Source: an uncultured Acidaminococcus sp.
GTDB lineage: Bacteria > Bacillota > Negativicutes > Acidaminococcales > Acidaminococcaceae
Assembly (NCBI GenBank): GCA_900538365.1
Contig: UPXT01000027.1
Span: forward strand, 1-26,205
Direction of reading: 5' to 3'
DNA: 26,205 nucleotides
Made by a program: the position numbers and the translations under genes. Below the pieces are notes generated by a model. The model ran no database searches, had not been told where the DNA came from, and saw nothing but the letters and a program-made list of their open reading frames with translations. Below are positions 14,700 to 23,300 of this stretch, piece after piece. How positions within the stretch are numbered: the stretch's first letter is position 1; each line of letters starts with the position of its first letter.

Positions 14700-15362
14700 A
14701 TGAAAGACGTGATCTTATTTGACCTTGACGGAACCCTCACAAAATCGGAAGAGGGGATCATCCGCTGCGTCCAGTATGCGCTCAAGGAACTGGGCAGGCC
14801 TGTGCCCGCGAAAAAGGACCTTTTTTATTTCATTGGGCCGCCCCTTGTCGATTCTTTCCTGACCCTTCCTGGCTTTACAGAAGCCATGGCCCTTGAGGCA
14901 ACGGCCCTGTACCGGAAACGCTACACCACGATCGGCATCTTTGAAAATGAGCTGTACCCCGGCATTAAGGACCTGCTGGAAGCGCTTAATGGAGCAGGGT
15001 TCCTGCTTGCTACGGCGTCGGCCAAACCGGAGGAATTTGTACGGCGTATTACCGATTATTTTGACCTGACTCCCTATTTTCGGGAAATCGGCGGGGCTTC
15101 CTTCGATGCGTCCCGACGGACCAAAAGCGCGGTCATCGAAGAGGTATTGAACCGGCTTAGTTTGAAAACGGCAAAGGAACGCGTCCTCATGGTGGGGGAT
15201 ACAGCTTATGATGTTGAAGGCGCCCGCAAGATGGGCATCGACTGCGTGGGCGTAACCTACGGTTATGGAAAAGAAAAGGATCTTGCAGCGGCTCATCCGC
15301 TCGGCCTTGCTGCCACGGTAGAGGCCCTCAAGGAAGCTCTTTTGACCCATACCTTTGGCTGA
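14700..15362 (+). CDS. HAD-superfamily hydrolase, phosphoglycolate phosphatase-like
   Basis: A 220-residue HAD hydrolase of the phosphoglycolate phosphatase/beta-phosphoglucomutase type with a helical cap. Motif I is FDLDGTL (nucleophile D8, acid-base D10), motif II is TASAKP (Thr-Ala-Ser near residue 105), a conserved Lys precedes the VIEEVL helix, and motif IV is MVGDTAYD (D167, D171). The substrate cannot be told from the sequence; PGP, PPi or nucleotide phosphatase activity are all possible. The frame is open upstream to 14607, but ATG 14700 has AAAGGAAAG before it and gives the family N-terminus. It has a long structured leader. Confidence 0.88.
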   Translation: MKDVILFDLDGTLTKSEEGIIRCVQYALKELGRPVPAKKDLFYFIGPPLVDSFLTLPGFTEAMALEATALYRKRYTTIGIFENELYPGIKDLLEALNGAGFLLATASAKPEEFVRRITDYFDLTPYFREIGGASFDASRRTKSAVIEEVLNRLSLKTAKERVLMVGDTAYDVEGARKMGIDCVGVTYGYGKEKDLAAAHPLGLAATVEALKEALLTHTFG

Positions 15363-15380
15363 TGACGGAAGGCTTCTGAT

Positions 15381-15409
15381 TTGACCTTGCTTCCCACTTT
15401 TTCTATAAT
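15381..15409 (+). promoter_or_regulatory. Near-consensus sigma-70 promoter
   Basis: TTGACC (15381-15386) and TATAAT (15404-15409) are 17 bp apart, the closest match to consensus in the window. Transcription would start near 15416, 28 bases before the TTG start at 15444. This rules out the longer reading frame that begins within the promoter itself. Confidence 0.88.
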
Positions 15410-15443
15410 AAGGGGAATCATCATCCCAAAAGGAAGTGGCACT

Positions 15444-16736
15444 TTGGAAAATCTTGAAATCCCATCAGGGCTTCTTGCCCTGATTCTTGTTCTATTTATC
15501 TTTTTCTCGGCGTTTTTTTCAGCGGCGGAAACCGCACTGACCGGAAGCAACAAACTGCGGCTCAAGAATATTGCCCGAACAGGTGATAAACGGGCGGGCA
15601 TCGTGATGAAACTCCTTGACAGTTTTGATCGGACACTTACGACCATCCTGATTGGCAATAATGTCGTCAATATTGCTGCGGCTTCCTTGGCGGCTGCCGT
15701 CTCGACCGCTTATATGGGGGCTTCTGGACTTGCCCTGGCTACGGTGCTGACGACGGTTATCATCCTTATCTTTGGGGAGATTATCCCTAAAGACCTTGCC
15801 AAGGATCAACCCGAAAAATATGCCATGAAATCGGCGCGGCTCCTTTCTATCCTCGTCCTTGTGTTTATTCCCTTTACCTTTTTGTTCCGCATCGTCAAAA
15901 AGGCCATGGGACGCTTTGCTTCCAAGATGCCTCCTCGTTCTGCTACGGAAGAGGAACTCATGCTCATGGTTGATGAAGTGGAGACAGGGGGCTTCATCAA
16001 AAAAGCGGACAGCCTGCGCATCAAGTCAGCTATCGAATTCACTGATATCCGTGTCCGGGAGATCATGACGCCCCGTGTCGATATTGAAGCCATCGATATT
16101 TCTGAAGGAAACAAAGCGGCCCTTGCCACTTTTTCAACAAAGGGCTTTTCCCGTCTGCCTGTCTTCAAGGACGACTACAGTGAAATCATTGGGGCCGTTC
16201 ATGCCCGTGATTTTTACGCGTCCTATCTCAAGGATCCCGACTTTGACCTCAAGACCATCCTGAAGCCCGTGGTTTTTGTCCATACGTCGACAAAAATAGG
16301 GCTCGTCATCGAAAACCTGCAGAAGGCCAAAGTGGAAATGGCCATTGTTGTCGATAGCTATGGGACCATTGATGGCCTTGTGACAACCGAGGACATTGTT
16401 GAAGAATTGGTCGGTGAGATTTGGGACGAACATGACCGCATGACTTCATCTTTCCGCAAGATTGCCCAACATACGTATCTTGTTAACTGCGATTCCAACG
16501 GACAAAACGCGAATCTCTTTGATCTTTTCCGCTATCTGGACCTTGATAATGCTGTCTATGGCCTGGAAAATAATTCCATCAGCGGCTGGGTCATTGAGCG
16601 GCTGGGCGAAATCCCCGAAAAAGGAGCCTCTTTTGACGAAAAAAATCTCCATGTAACAGTGACAAAGACGGATGCCCATCGCGTGAAGGAAATTGTGGTT
16701 GAAGTGCGGCCCTTAAAAGATGAAGAAGATGGATGA
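15444..16736 (+). CDS. CNNM/CorC-type (HlyC/CorC) membrane protein
   Basis: A 430-residue protein of the hemolysin-C/CorC family. The N-terminal DUF21/CNNM membrane domain (about residues 1-190) has several hydrophobic segments, the family motif FSAAETALTGSNKLRLK and IFGEIIPKDLAK. A CBS pair follows (REIMTPRVDIEAID and the FSRLPVFKDD block, then GLVTTEDIVEELVGEIWDEHD). A CorC/HlyC domain follows (about 345-425). Members are linked to magnesium or cobalt efflux and tolerance; hemolysis is not implied. The start codon is TTG 15444, with AAGGA about nine bases before it and just downstream of a strong promoter. It is a single-gene unit with a terminator about 60 bases after its stop. Confidence 0.9.
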   Translation: MENLEIPSGLLALILVLFIFFSAFFSAAETALTGSNKLRLKNIARTGDKRAGIVMKLLDSFDRTLTTILIGNNVVNIAAASLAAAVSTAYMGASGLALATVLTTVIILIFGEIIPKDLAKDQPEKYAMKSARLLSILVLVFIPFTFLFRIVKKAMGRFASKMPPRSATEEELMLMVDEVETGGFIKKADSLRIKSAIEFTDIRVREIMTPRVDIEAIDISEGNKAALATFSTKGFSRLPVFKDDYSEIIGAVHARDFYASYLKDPDFDLKTILKPVVFVHTSTKIGLVIENLQKAKVEMAIVVDSYGTIDGLVTTEDIVEELVGEIWDEHDRMTSSFRKIAQHTYLVNCDSNGQNANLFDLFRYLDLDNAVYGLENNSISGWVIERLGEIPEKGASFDEKNLHVTVTKTDAHRVKEIVVEVRPLKDEEDG

Positions 16737-16795
16737 CCTATACCCGTTCCAACCGATATGTGGTTCTTGCTTCTTCTTTGTAAAAAGGCTTTTTC

Positions 16796-16831
16796 AAGAC
16801 CTTCCGTACGCTTTGGGCGGAGGGTCTTTTT
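16796..16831 (+). terminator. Intrinsic terminator after the CNNM/CorC gene
   Basis: AAGACCTTCCG (16796-16806) pairs with CGGAGGGTCTT (16818-16828) with one G-T pair and an 11-nt loop, ending in five T (16827-16831). The remaining spacer 16832-16940 shows only promoter-like and ribosome-site-like sequence. Confidence 0.88.
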
Positions 16832-16941
16832 CTTGCGCAAAAAAAGCCCAGGGTCATTTTCCTGACGCCAGGAGTGAGGGTTTTTCCTTGAAGGAGACAT
16901 AGCGCTGCTAAAATATTTTTCCCGTTTCAGGAGGGACATTG

Positions 16942-16950
16942 TGTTATAAT
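16942..16950 (+). promoter_or_regulatory. Extended -10 promoter of the ygjP-like operon
   Basis: TGT followed by a perfect TATAAT. The TTTCAG upstream is too close (14 bp) to be a normal -35, so this would work as an extended -10 promoter. Transcription would start at about 16956-16958, right at the start codon. A second candidate, TTGAAG (16888-16893) with TGC-TAAAAT (16906-16914), would instead give a leader containing AGGAGGG (16929-16935) and a TTG start at 16939. Confidence 0.55.
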
Positions 16951-16959
16951 AGAATGGCT

Positions 16960-17622
16960 ATGGTATCTTCAAAACTTGTATTTTCACGCCGGAGGACCCT
17001 TGCCCTTGAAATCGACCGGGAAGGCCAGCTCATCGTGCGGGCCCCTTACGGGACGCCAAAATCATATATTGATCGTTTTATCGCGGAAAAAAAGGAATGG
17101 ATTGAATCACACGCTGCAAGGATGCGCTGCCGCCGCGCCCGCTACAGAGCCCTTAGCCTGAGGGAAGGGGAGACACTTCCTATCTTGGGAAGGCAGGTGA
17201 CGCTTCGCATGACGGAAGAAAAAGACTTTTCTATGAGGGAAATGAGCGGGGAACTCTTTTTTCCTGTGAACGCAGCCAAGGCGGACCTGCAGCGCTATTT
17301 GTGTGCGCTCTTGATGGAGGTTTTACAGCGCCTTGTCAGCCGTTATGCCGCCCTCATGCAGCTTCCTGCACCGCCTTTTTCTTTATCCAAGGCACGGACG
17401 CGGTGGGGCTCATGCAGCAGCCGGGGACATCTGCGCTTTAATTGGCATCTTATTTTCTGCACGCCGTCAGCCGTGGAGTATGTGGTTGTCCATGAATTGT
17501 GCCATCTTTTTTCTATGCATCATGACCGCGTTTTTTGGTCTTACGTAGAAAGCTGGCTTCCTGATCGAAAAGTGCGGGAAGGATGGCTCAAACAAAACCA
17601 GGGGGTTATGGAAATCTTATGA
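16960..17622 (+). CDS. YgjP-type (DUF45) zinc metallopeptidase-like protein
   Basis: A 220-residue protein of the YgjP/DUF45 family, related to the M48 and SprT metallopeptidases. The signature SKARTRWGSCSSRGHLRFNWHL leads to the zinc motif HELCH (H178, E179, H182) and the downstream HHDRVFW, as in characterised zincin relatives. The substrate is unknown. The start is uncertain. ATG 16960 or 16954 would give a leaderless or nearly leaderless mRNA from the TATAAT at 16945. TTG 16939 has an AGGAGGG site only a few bases before it and would add seven residues. The stop overlaps the next ATG by four bases. It is the first gene of a four-gene operon. Confidence 0.88.
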   Translation: MVSSKLVFSRRRTLALEIDREGQLIVRAPYGTPKSYIDRFIAEKKEWIESHAARMRCRRARYRALSLREGETLPILGRQVTLRMTEEKDFSMREMSGELFFPVNAAKADLQRYLCALLMEVLQRLVSRYAALMQLPAPPFSLSKARTRWGSCSSRGHLRFNWHLIFCTPSAVEYVVVHELCHLFSMHHDRVFWSYVESWLPDRKVREGWLKQNQGVMEIL

Positions 17623-18578
17623 GTATCAACAAACGGATTCTTTTGTGTCTTTTGCTCCTGCTTCTTGTGGGTGGGTTGTCCTTTCATCTCATTCATCAGA
17701 GCCCAAAATACATTGCCCAGCAAAAGGAAATTGAAAAACAGGAATCCCAGCTCGTCCATGATAAGGATACAAAGCTGCCTTATACTTTCCTTAATAATGT
17801 GATTGCCCAGTCGGGAGCAACAAGTTCTGTCTATTATAAATCCCTTGATACGGGAGAGGTCTTTTACAACTTTTCGGGAAAGATGCCAGCTGGAGGACTC
17901 ATTCGGCCTTACGTTGCAGCGGCTCTCCTAGATGCGGTAAAAGCAGGTGACCTGTCCCTTGATGATCCGGTCATCGTGGAAGCCAAGTCGCTTCGCGAAA
18001 AGAGTCCAGCCCTTTCCAAAATCAAGCCGGGAAGCAAGATTTCCGTCCGCATCCTTTTGGAAGACATGATGCTCGATCAGGATGAAACCGCCCTTTATGA
18101 ACTCGTGCGCCTTATCGGATGGGATGAGATCAATGCATACCTTCTTGATAAAGGTTATGCAGATACCATTTTGGGGAGCCCAGATCTTGTAAAAACGGAA
18201 GAAACGGCTGAGGATAAGAAAAAGAATGAAACCATTTCCTATACTTCCGTCAATGATATGGTCACACTCCTTACAAGGCTCTATGAAGGAAACTGTGTGT
18301 CCAAGGAACTGGATGCCTATCTTTTGGGACTCATGGAAAAACAGAATGACCGGCAGCTTTTAGGAGCCCTGCTTCCTAAAAAACTGCGCCTTGCCCAGGT
18401 TTCGACCAGTGAGGGCCGCGTCCAAAACGCAGGGGGCATCATTTATGCCAAGGAGAAATATATCCTTGTCATCATGACAGATAAGGCCCTTCGCAAGGAT
18501 GAAACCATGAAGACCATCAATCAGATTTCTTCCATTATTTTCAATACGGTCAATGATAAAGAGGTGTTCAAGAAATGA
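17619..18578 (+). CDS. Membrane-anchored beta-lactamase-fold protein lacking catalytic residues
   Basis: A 319-residue protein resembling class A beta-lactamases and related serine hydrolases. An uncleaved signal anchor (residues 5-24) places the rest outside the membrane. The fold context is clear: YYKSLDTGEVFYNFSGKMPAG, then AALLDAVKAGDLSLDDPV, and VQNAGGIIYAKEKYILVIMT. All three active-site motifs are changed. The SxxK site reads GLIR (G93, R96), the SDN site reads QDE (154-156) and the KTG site reads STS (262-264). It is therefore probably a non-catalytic binding or regulatory protein rather than a resistance enzyme. It starts at ATG 17619, overlapping the metallopeptidase stop, and its own stop overlaps the next gene. 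Confidence 0.78.
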   Translation: MSINKRILLCLLLLLLVGGLSFHLIHQSPKYIAQQKEIEKQESQLVHDKDTKLPYTFLNNVIAQSGATSSVYYKSLDTGEVFYNFSGKMPAGGLIRPYVAAALLDAVKAGDLSLDDPVIVEAKSLREKSPALSKIKPGSKISVRILLEDMMLDQDETALYELVRLIGWDEINAYLLDKGYADTILGSPDLVKTEETAEDKKKNETISYTSVNDMVTLLTRLYEGNCVSKELDAYLLGLMEKQNDRQLLGALLPKKLRLAQVSTSEGRVQNAGGIIYAKEKYILVIMTDKALRKDETMKTINQISSIIFNTVNDKEVFKK

Positions 18579-19963
18579 AAAGAGATGTAGCGATTATTGG
18601 CGGCGGTCCCGCGGCCATTTATGCCGCTTATGAATTTGCCTTGAAATATCCGGATATAAAAGTTGTGATCCTTGAAGAAGGGCATGCCATTGATTCCCGC
18701 AATTGTCCCATCATTGCAGGAAAGACCGAACAGTGTGTCCGCTGCACGCCCTGCAGCATCATGCGCGGCTTTGGCGGGGCCGGCGCCTTTTCCGACGGCA
18801 AATATAACTTTACGACGGAATTTGGCGGCTGGCTGAGTGACTACCTGCCGAAAAAGACCGTCATGGAACTCATTGATTATGTCGATGAAATCAACTGCCG
18901 TCACGGCGCACCGGGCGAAGTCTTTTCCACAAAGAACTGCCGTATCGGAAAGAAGGCACTGGGGCATGACCTGCATCTGCTGAACGCGAAGGTCCGTCAT
19001 CTGGGAACTGATAACAACCGCCTCCTTATGGGAAGTATCTATCGTTTCCTGCTGGCTCATGGCATTGAAATCAGCTGCGATACCCAGGTGGACCATATTG
19101 AAAAAAAGGAGGATGGCTACCGTCTTCTCATCAAAGGGCAGGAAGAACCGGTGGACTGCACCTACCTCATTGGCGCACCAGGCCGCGCCGGTGCTGAATG
19201 GTTCAGCAAGGAATGTGAACAGCTGGGGCTTGACCTGACAAACAACCAAGTTGATGTCGGTGTCCGTGTCGAAGTGCCGGCACAGGTCTTTGAAGATATC
19301 ACAAACGAAGTTTACGAAGCCAAACTCGTTTATACAACCAAGCAGTATGGCGACCGGGTCCGCACTTTCTGCATGAATCCGAATGGGTATGTCGTGGCAG
19401 AAAATACGGACGGAATCGTTACCGTAAACGGTCACTCCTTTAGTGACCCTGCCCGCAACAGCGGCAATACAAACTTTGCCCTTCTTGTGAGCAACAAGTT
19501 CACGGAACCGTTCAAGGAACCGCATCGCTACGGAAAACACATCGCCTCCCTGTCAAATATGCTGGGCGGCGGCGTCCTTGTCCAGCGCTTCGGGGATTTG
19601 GTCAAAGGCCGTCGAACCAACGCCCATCGTCTCAGCAAGAGTTTTCTGCGTCCGACCTTGAACGCCGTGCCCGGCGATTTGAGTCTTGTCCTGCCAAAGC
19701 GGCATCTGGACAACATCATTGAAATGATTTATGCCCTGGATAAGGTTGCCCCGGGAACGGCCAATGATGATACGCTTCTTTATGGTGTAGAGGTCAAGTT
19801 TTATAGTTCCCGTCTGGAACTTGACGGCAACCTGGAAACCCAGCTGCCCAATTTCTTTGCTATCGGTGACGGCGCGGGCATCACCCGCGGCCTTTCCCAG
19901 GCAAGCGCGTCCGGTGTCTACGCTGCCCGCGTGATTGGTGAGCGTGCGGCGCGGAAAGGGTAA
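18575..19963 (+). CDS. FAD-dependent oxidoreductase, COG2509 type
   Basis: A 462-residue flavoprotein. The N-terminal Rossmann motif DVAIIGGGPAAIYAAYEFA binds FAD, and LEEGHAIDSRNCP ends the first fold. CVRCTPCSIMRGFGGAGAFSDGK is a hallmark of the uncharacterised FAD-dependent dehydrogenase family COG2509. Near the C-terminus NFFAIGDGAGITRGLSQASASGVYAA is the second FAD-contacting motif. The cysteines CxxCxxC (about residues 50-56) may be redox active or bind metal; that is inference. Substrate and partner are unknown. AAAGAGGTG precedes the ATG and the gene overlaps its upstream neighbour by four bases. Confidence 0.88.
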   Translation: MKRDVAIIGGGPAAIYAAYEFALKYPDIKVVILEEGHAIDSRNCPIIAGKTEQCVRCTPCSIMRGFGGAGAFSDGKYNFTTEFGGWLSDYLPKKTVMELIDYVDEINCRHGAPGEVFSTKNCRIGKKALGHDLHLLNAKVRHLGTDNNRLLMGSIYRFLLAHGIEISCDTQVDHIEKKEDGYRLLIKGQEEPVDCTYLIGAPGRAGAEWFSKECEQLGLDLTNNQVDVGVRVEVPAQVFEDITNEVYEAKLVYTTKQYGDRVRTFCMNPNGYVVAENTDGIVTVNGHSFSDPARNSGNTNFALLVSNKFTEPFKEPHRYGKHIASLSNMLGGGVLVQRFGDLVKGRRTNAHRLSKSFLRPTLNAVPGDLSLVLPKRHLDNIIEMIYALDKVAPGTANDDTLLYGVEVKFYSSRLELDGNLETQLPNFFAIGDGAGITRGLSQASASGVYAARVIGERAARKG

Positions 19964-19969
19964 GCCGTC

Positions 19970-20245
19970 ATGCGAGCCATCCTCGACCAGCCGCTGTTTT
20001 TGGCATATCTTTTTGCCATCAATGCTGCGGCCTTCCTCATCTACGGTTATGATAAGTATTGTGCCATCCATAATAAATGGCGTGTTCCCGAAAAGGTCCT
20101 GCTCCTTCTTGTTGTCTTGGGCGGCGGAATGGGGGCCTTTGGCGGAATGAAACGCTTCCGGCACAAGACGCAGCATATAAAGTTTCGCTTTGGTGTCCCT
20201 CTCATCATGCTGCTCCAAGTGGCGGGACTCATCTATCTGAAATAA
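19970..20245 (+). CDS. DUF1294 small membrane protein
   Basis: A 91-residue integral membrane protein of the DUF1294 family. Three hydrophobic segments (about 7-26, 43-60 and 73-90) flank the family motifs YGYDKYCAIHNKWRVPE and GGGMGAFGGMKRFRHKTQHIKF. The function of the family is unknown. It begins six bases after the flavoprotein stop with GGAAAGGG upstream, so it closes the four-gene operon. Its last codons lie in a weak inverted repeat, CGGGACT (20223-20229) with AGTCCCG (20250-20256). Confidence 0.88.
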   Translation: MRAILDQPLFLAYLFAINAAAFLIYGYDKYCAIHNKWRVPEKVLLLLVVLGGGMGAFGGMKRFRHKTQHIKFRFGVPLIMLLQVAGLIYLK

Positions 20246-20285
20246 GGAAAGTCCCGTACTTTTCTGCATCATCCGTTTGAGCTAG

Positions 20286-20326
20286 GGAAGGTGCTGCGCG
20301 GTTTCGCGGCATCTTCCTGTTTTTTT
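20286..20326 (+). terminator. Strong intrinsic terminator just before dnaE
   Basis: A 13-bp stem, GGAAGGTGCTGCG (20286-20298) with CGCGGCATCTTCC (20305-20317), two G-T pairs, a 6-nt loop, then TG and seven T (20320-20326). It ends only 4 bases before the dnaE ribosome site (GAGAAGGAG, 20330-20338). No good promoter is visible after it, so it may act as an attenuator for dnaE as well as ending the upstream operon. Confidence 0.88.
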
Positions 20327-20344
20327 ATTGAGAAGGAGTCCCTT

Positions 20345-23300
20345 ATGGATCAATTTGTCCATCTCCATACCCATACACAGTTCAGCCTCCTCGATGGGGC
20401 CTGTCGGATCCCGGACCTTGTCAGTTATGCCAAGGAACTGGGCATGCCGGCTCTTGCCATTACCGATCACGGTGTCATGTATGGTGCCATCGAGTTTTAT
20501 CAGGAATGCGTCAGGCAGGGAATCAAGCCCATCATTGGCTGCGAAGTCTATATTACGAGCGGTTCCCACACCGTCAAGAACATGGAGTCCCGCAGTAAGC
20601 TCTATCATTTGATCCTTCTTGCCGAGAACCGGACCGGGTACCAAAACCTCATGAAGCTTGTTTCCATTGGGCAGGTCGAAGGCTTTTACTATAAACCTCG
20701 CATTGATAAACAGGACCTGCGCAAATATCATGAAGGCCTTATCTGTCTCAGTGCCTGTGTGGCCGGGGAAGTGGCCCGCCACATCGTGCGGGGCGAAAAG
20801 GAAACGGCGGAAAAGGCCATGCTTGAGTACCTTGACATCTTTGGAAGGGACCATTACTACCTTGAAATCCAGAATCATGGCCTGCCTGAGGAAAAGGCCG
20901 TGGCTGACGAACTCCACCACCTGGCCCGCAAATATAATGTAAAACTTGTTGCCACAAATGACCTCCATTATGTCCATCAGGACGATGCCAAGGGCCAGGA
21001 TATCCTCCTGTGTATCCAGACCAACGCCCGCTATCTTGACCCGCAGCGCATGCGCTTTAATAATGACTCCTATTATTTAAAGAGCCGAAGCGAAATGGAG
21101 ACCCTTTTCCCAGACGACGCAGAGGCCCTTGATCATACCCTTGAAATTGCTGACCGCTGTGACCTCACCCTTGAATTTGGACACCTTCTCCTTCCTGAAT
21201 TTCCGCTTCCCGAAGGGGAAACAAGTATGGATGGGTATCTTAAGAAGCTCTGCGTCAAAGGCTTTCAAGAACGTTACCCCAAGGATGATGGCACGGCCCA
21301 AAAGCGGATGGACTATGAACTTGGCATCATCCGTCAAATGGGCTATTCAGGTTACTTCCTCATAGTCTGGGACTTCATCAATTACTGCAGGACCCATGAT
21401 ATCCCCGTTGGTCCGGGCCGCGGCAGTGCCGCCGGAAGCATTGTCGCGTACCTTACGGGCATTACGGACATCGATCCCCTGAAATATAACCTGATCTTTG
21501 AACGTTTCCTTAATCCGGAACGGGTGAGCATGCCGGATATTGATACGGATATCTGCTACGTGAAGCGCCATTTGGTGGTGGACTATTTAGCCCGTAAATA
21601 CGGAGAAAGCCACGTGGCCCAGATTGTGACCTTTGGGACCCTGGCCGCCAAGGCGGCCATCAAGGACGTGGGCCGTTCGATGGAAGTTCCCCTGAACGTC
21701 GTCGGGCAGGTCAATAAACTCATCCCCAACACACCGGGGACAACCCTCAAAAGTGCCCTTGAGGGAAGCCGGGATCTCCAGCAGCTTGTCCAGAACGATC
21801 CCAGTATTGCCCAGCTCATGGACTTTGCCGGCCGTGTCGAAGGTATGCCGCGTCATACGTCGACCCACGCGGCAGGGGTTGTCATCACGCCGGGAGAACT
21901 GACCAATTACGTCCCCCTCCAGATTACCTCGACAAGTGACGATGACCATGAATATATCTGTACCCAGTACGACAAGGACTGTTCTGAGGCCTTGGGCCTT
22001 CTTAAGATGGATCTTTTGGGCCTCCGGACCCTCACCGTCATTGATGATACGGTGAAGATGATTGAAAAGAATCAGGGCATCAAACTTGATATTCACCATA
22101 TCGACCTGGAAGATCCCAAAACCTGCCAGATGCTCTGCGCAGGCGATACGGCGGCCGTCTTTCAGATGGAATCAGACGGCATGACCCGTCTGATGAAGGA
22201 ATTGGGACCGGAGTCCATGGCCGATCTCATCCCCCTTGTGGCCCTTTATCGACCTGGCCCCTTGGGAAGCGGTATGGCGGAAGACTTCATTGCCGGCCGT
22301 CATGGAAAGCGCACGGCTAGGGTCCTGCATCCTCTGATGGAACCCATTGTGGCCGATACGTACGGCGTCATCCTATACCAGGAACAGGTCATGCAGATCG
22401 TATCCGTCCTTGGCGGTTTCAGTTTGGGCGAAGCAGATATCCTGCGCCGCGCCATGGGGAAAAAGAAGGCGAAGCTCCTTGACAGCATGAGGGAAAAATT
22501 CCTTGCTGGCGCAGAAAGGGAACACCAGATCAGCCGTCAGCTGGGAGAAGAAATCTTTGCCCTGCTGCAGCACTTTGCTGGTTATGGCTTCAATAAATCC
22601 CATTCTGCCGCCTATGCCCTTGTGGCCTACCAGACAGCCTATCTGAAGGCCAATTATCCGGTGGAGTATATGGCGGCTTTCCTTAACAGCGTGATCACGG
22701 TGGCGGAAAAAGTCAGCTGGTATATCAGTGTCTGCCGCGATATGGGCATCAAAGTCCTGCCGCCTGACATCAATTCCAGTGAAGCCGCCTTTTCCGTTGA
22801 TGGCAATAATGTCCGCTTTGGCCTTGGCGCCATCAAGAGCGTCGGGGAAACGGCTGTGGCCGTTATCCTCAAGGAACGGGAAACCCATGGGCCTTTCAAG
22901 GACTTTTTTGACTTTGCCAGCCGTGTGGACCTGACCAAGGTCAACAAGCGGGTCGTGGAAAACCTTATCAAGAGCGGCTCCATGGATACCTTTGGCTGCC
23001 GCCGCCGTCAGCTTCTTGCCATCATGGACCGAACCCTTGACGCGGCGGCCCAGGATCAGCATGACCGCATGACTGGGCAGCTTTCCCTGTTTGGCGGCGA
23101 TACGCGGCAGAGCGCAGCGGCCATTCCCATCCCGGACCTGCCGGAAATCCCTAAGGACGAAGTCCTGCGCCTTGAAAAAGAACTCATCGGATTTTACGTC
23201 ACGGGCCATCCCTTGGACGCCTTCCGCAAGGTCCTTTCGTCCATGACCGGTATTGCGCGCTGCACGGAAGAATACTGCCATGACGGAGAGCGCGTTACCG

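Noticed and set aside
17619..18578. Antibiotic-resistance beta-lactamase
   Set aside because: The catalytic Ser, the Lys of SxxK, the SDN and the KTG motifs are all absent, so hydrolysis of beta-lactams is very unlikely.
18521..19540. Long minus-strand open frame (339 codons) opposite the flavoprotein gene
   Set aside because: It is the mirror of a strongly supported plus-strand gene with FAD motifs; its translation shows no recognisable family and no promoter or ribosome site.
22373..23281. Minus-strand open frame (302 codons) opposite dnaE
   Set aside because: It lies fully inside conserved dnaE sequence and shows no family motifs; such frames are common in GC-biased codons.
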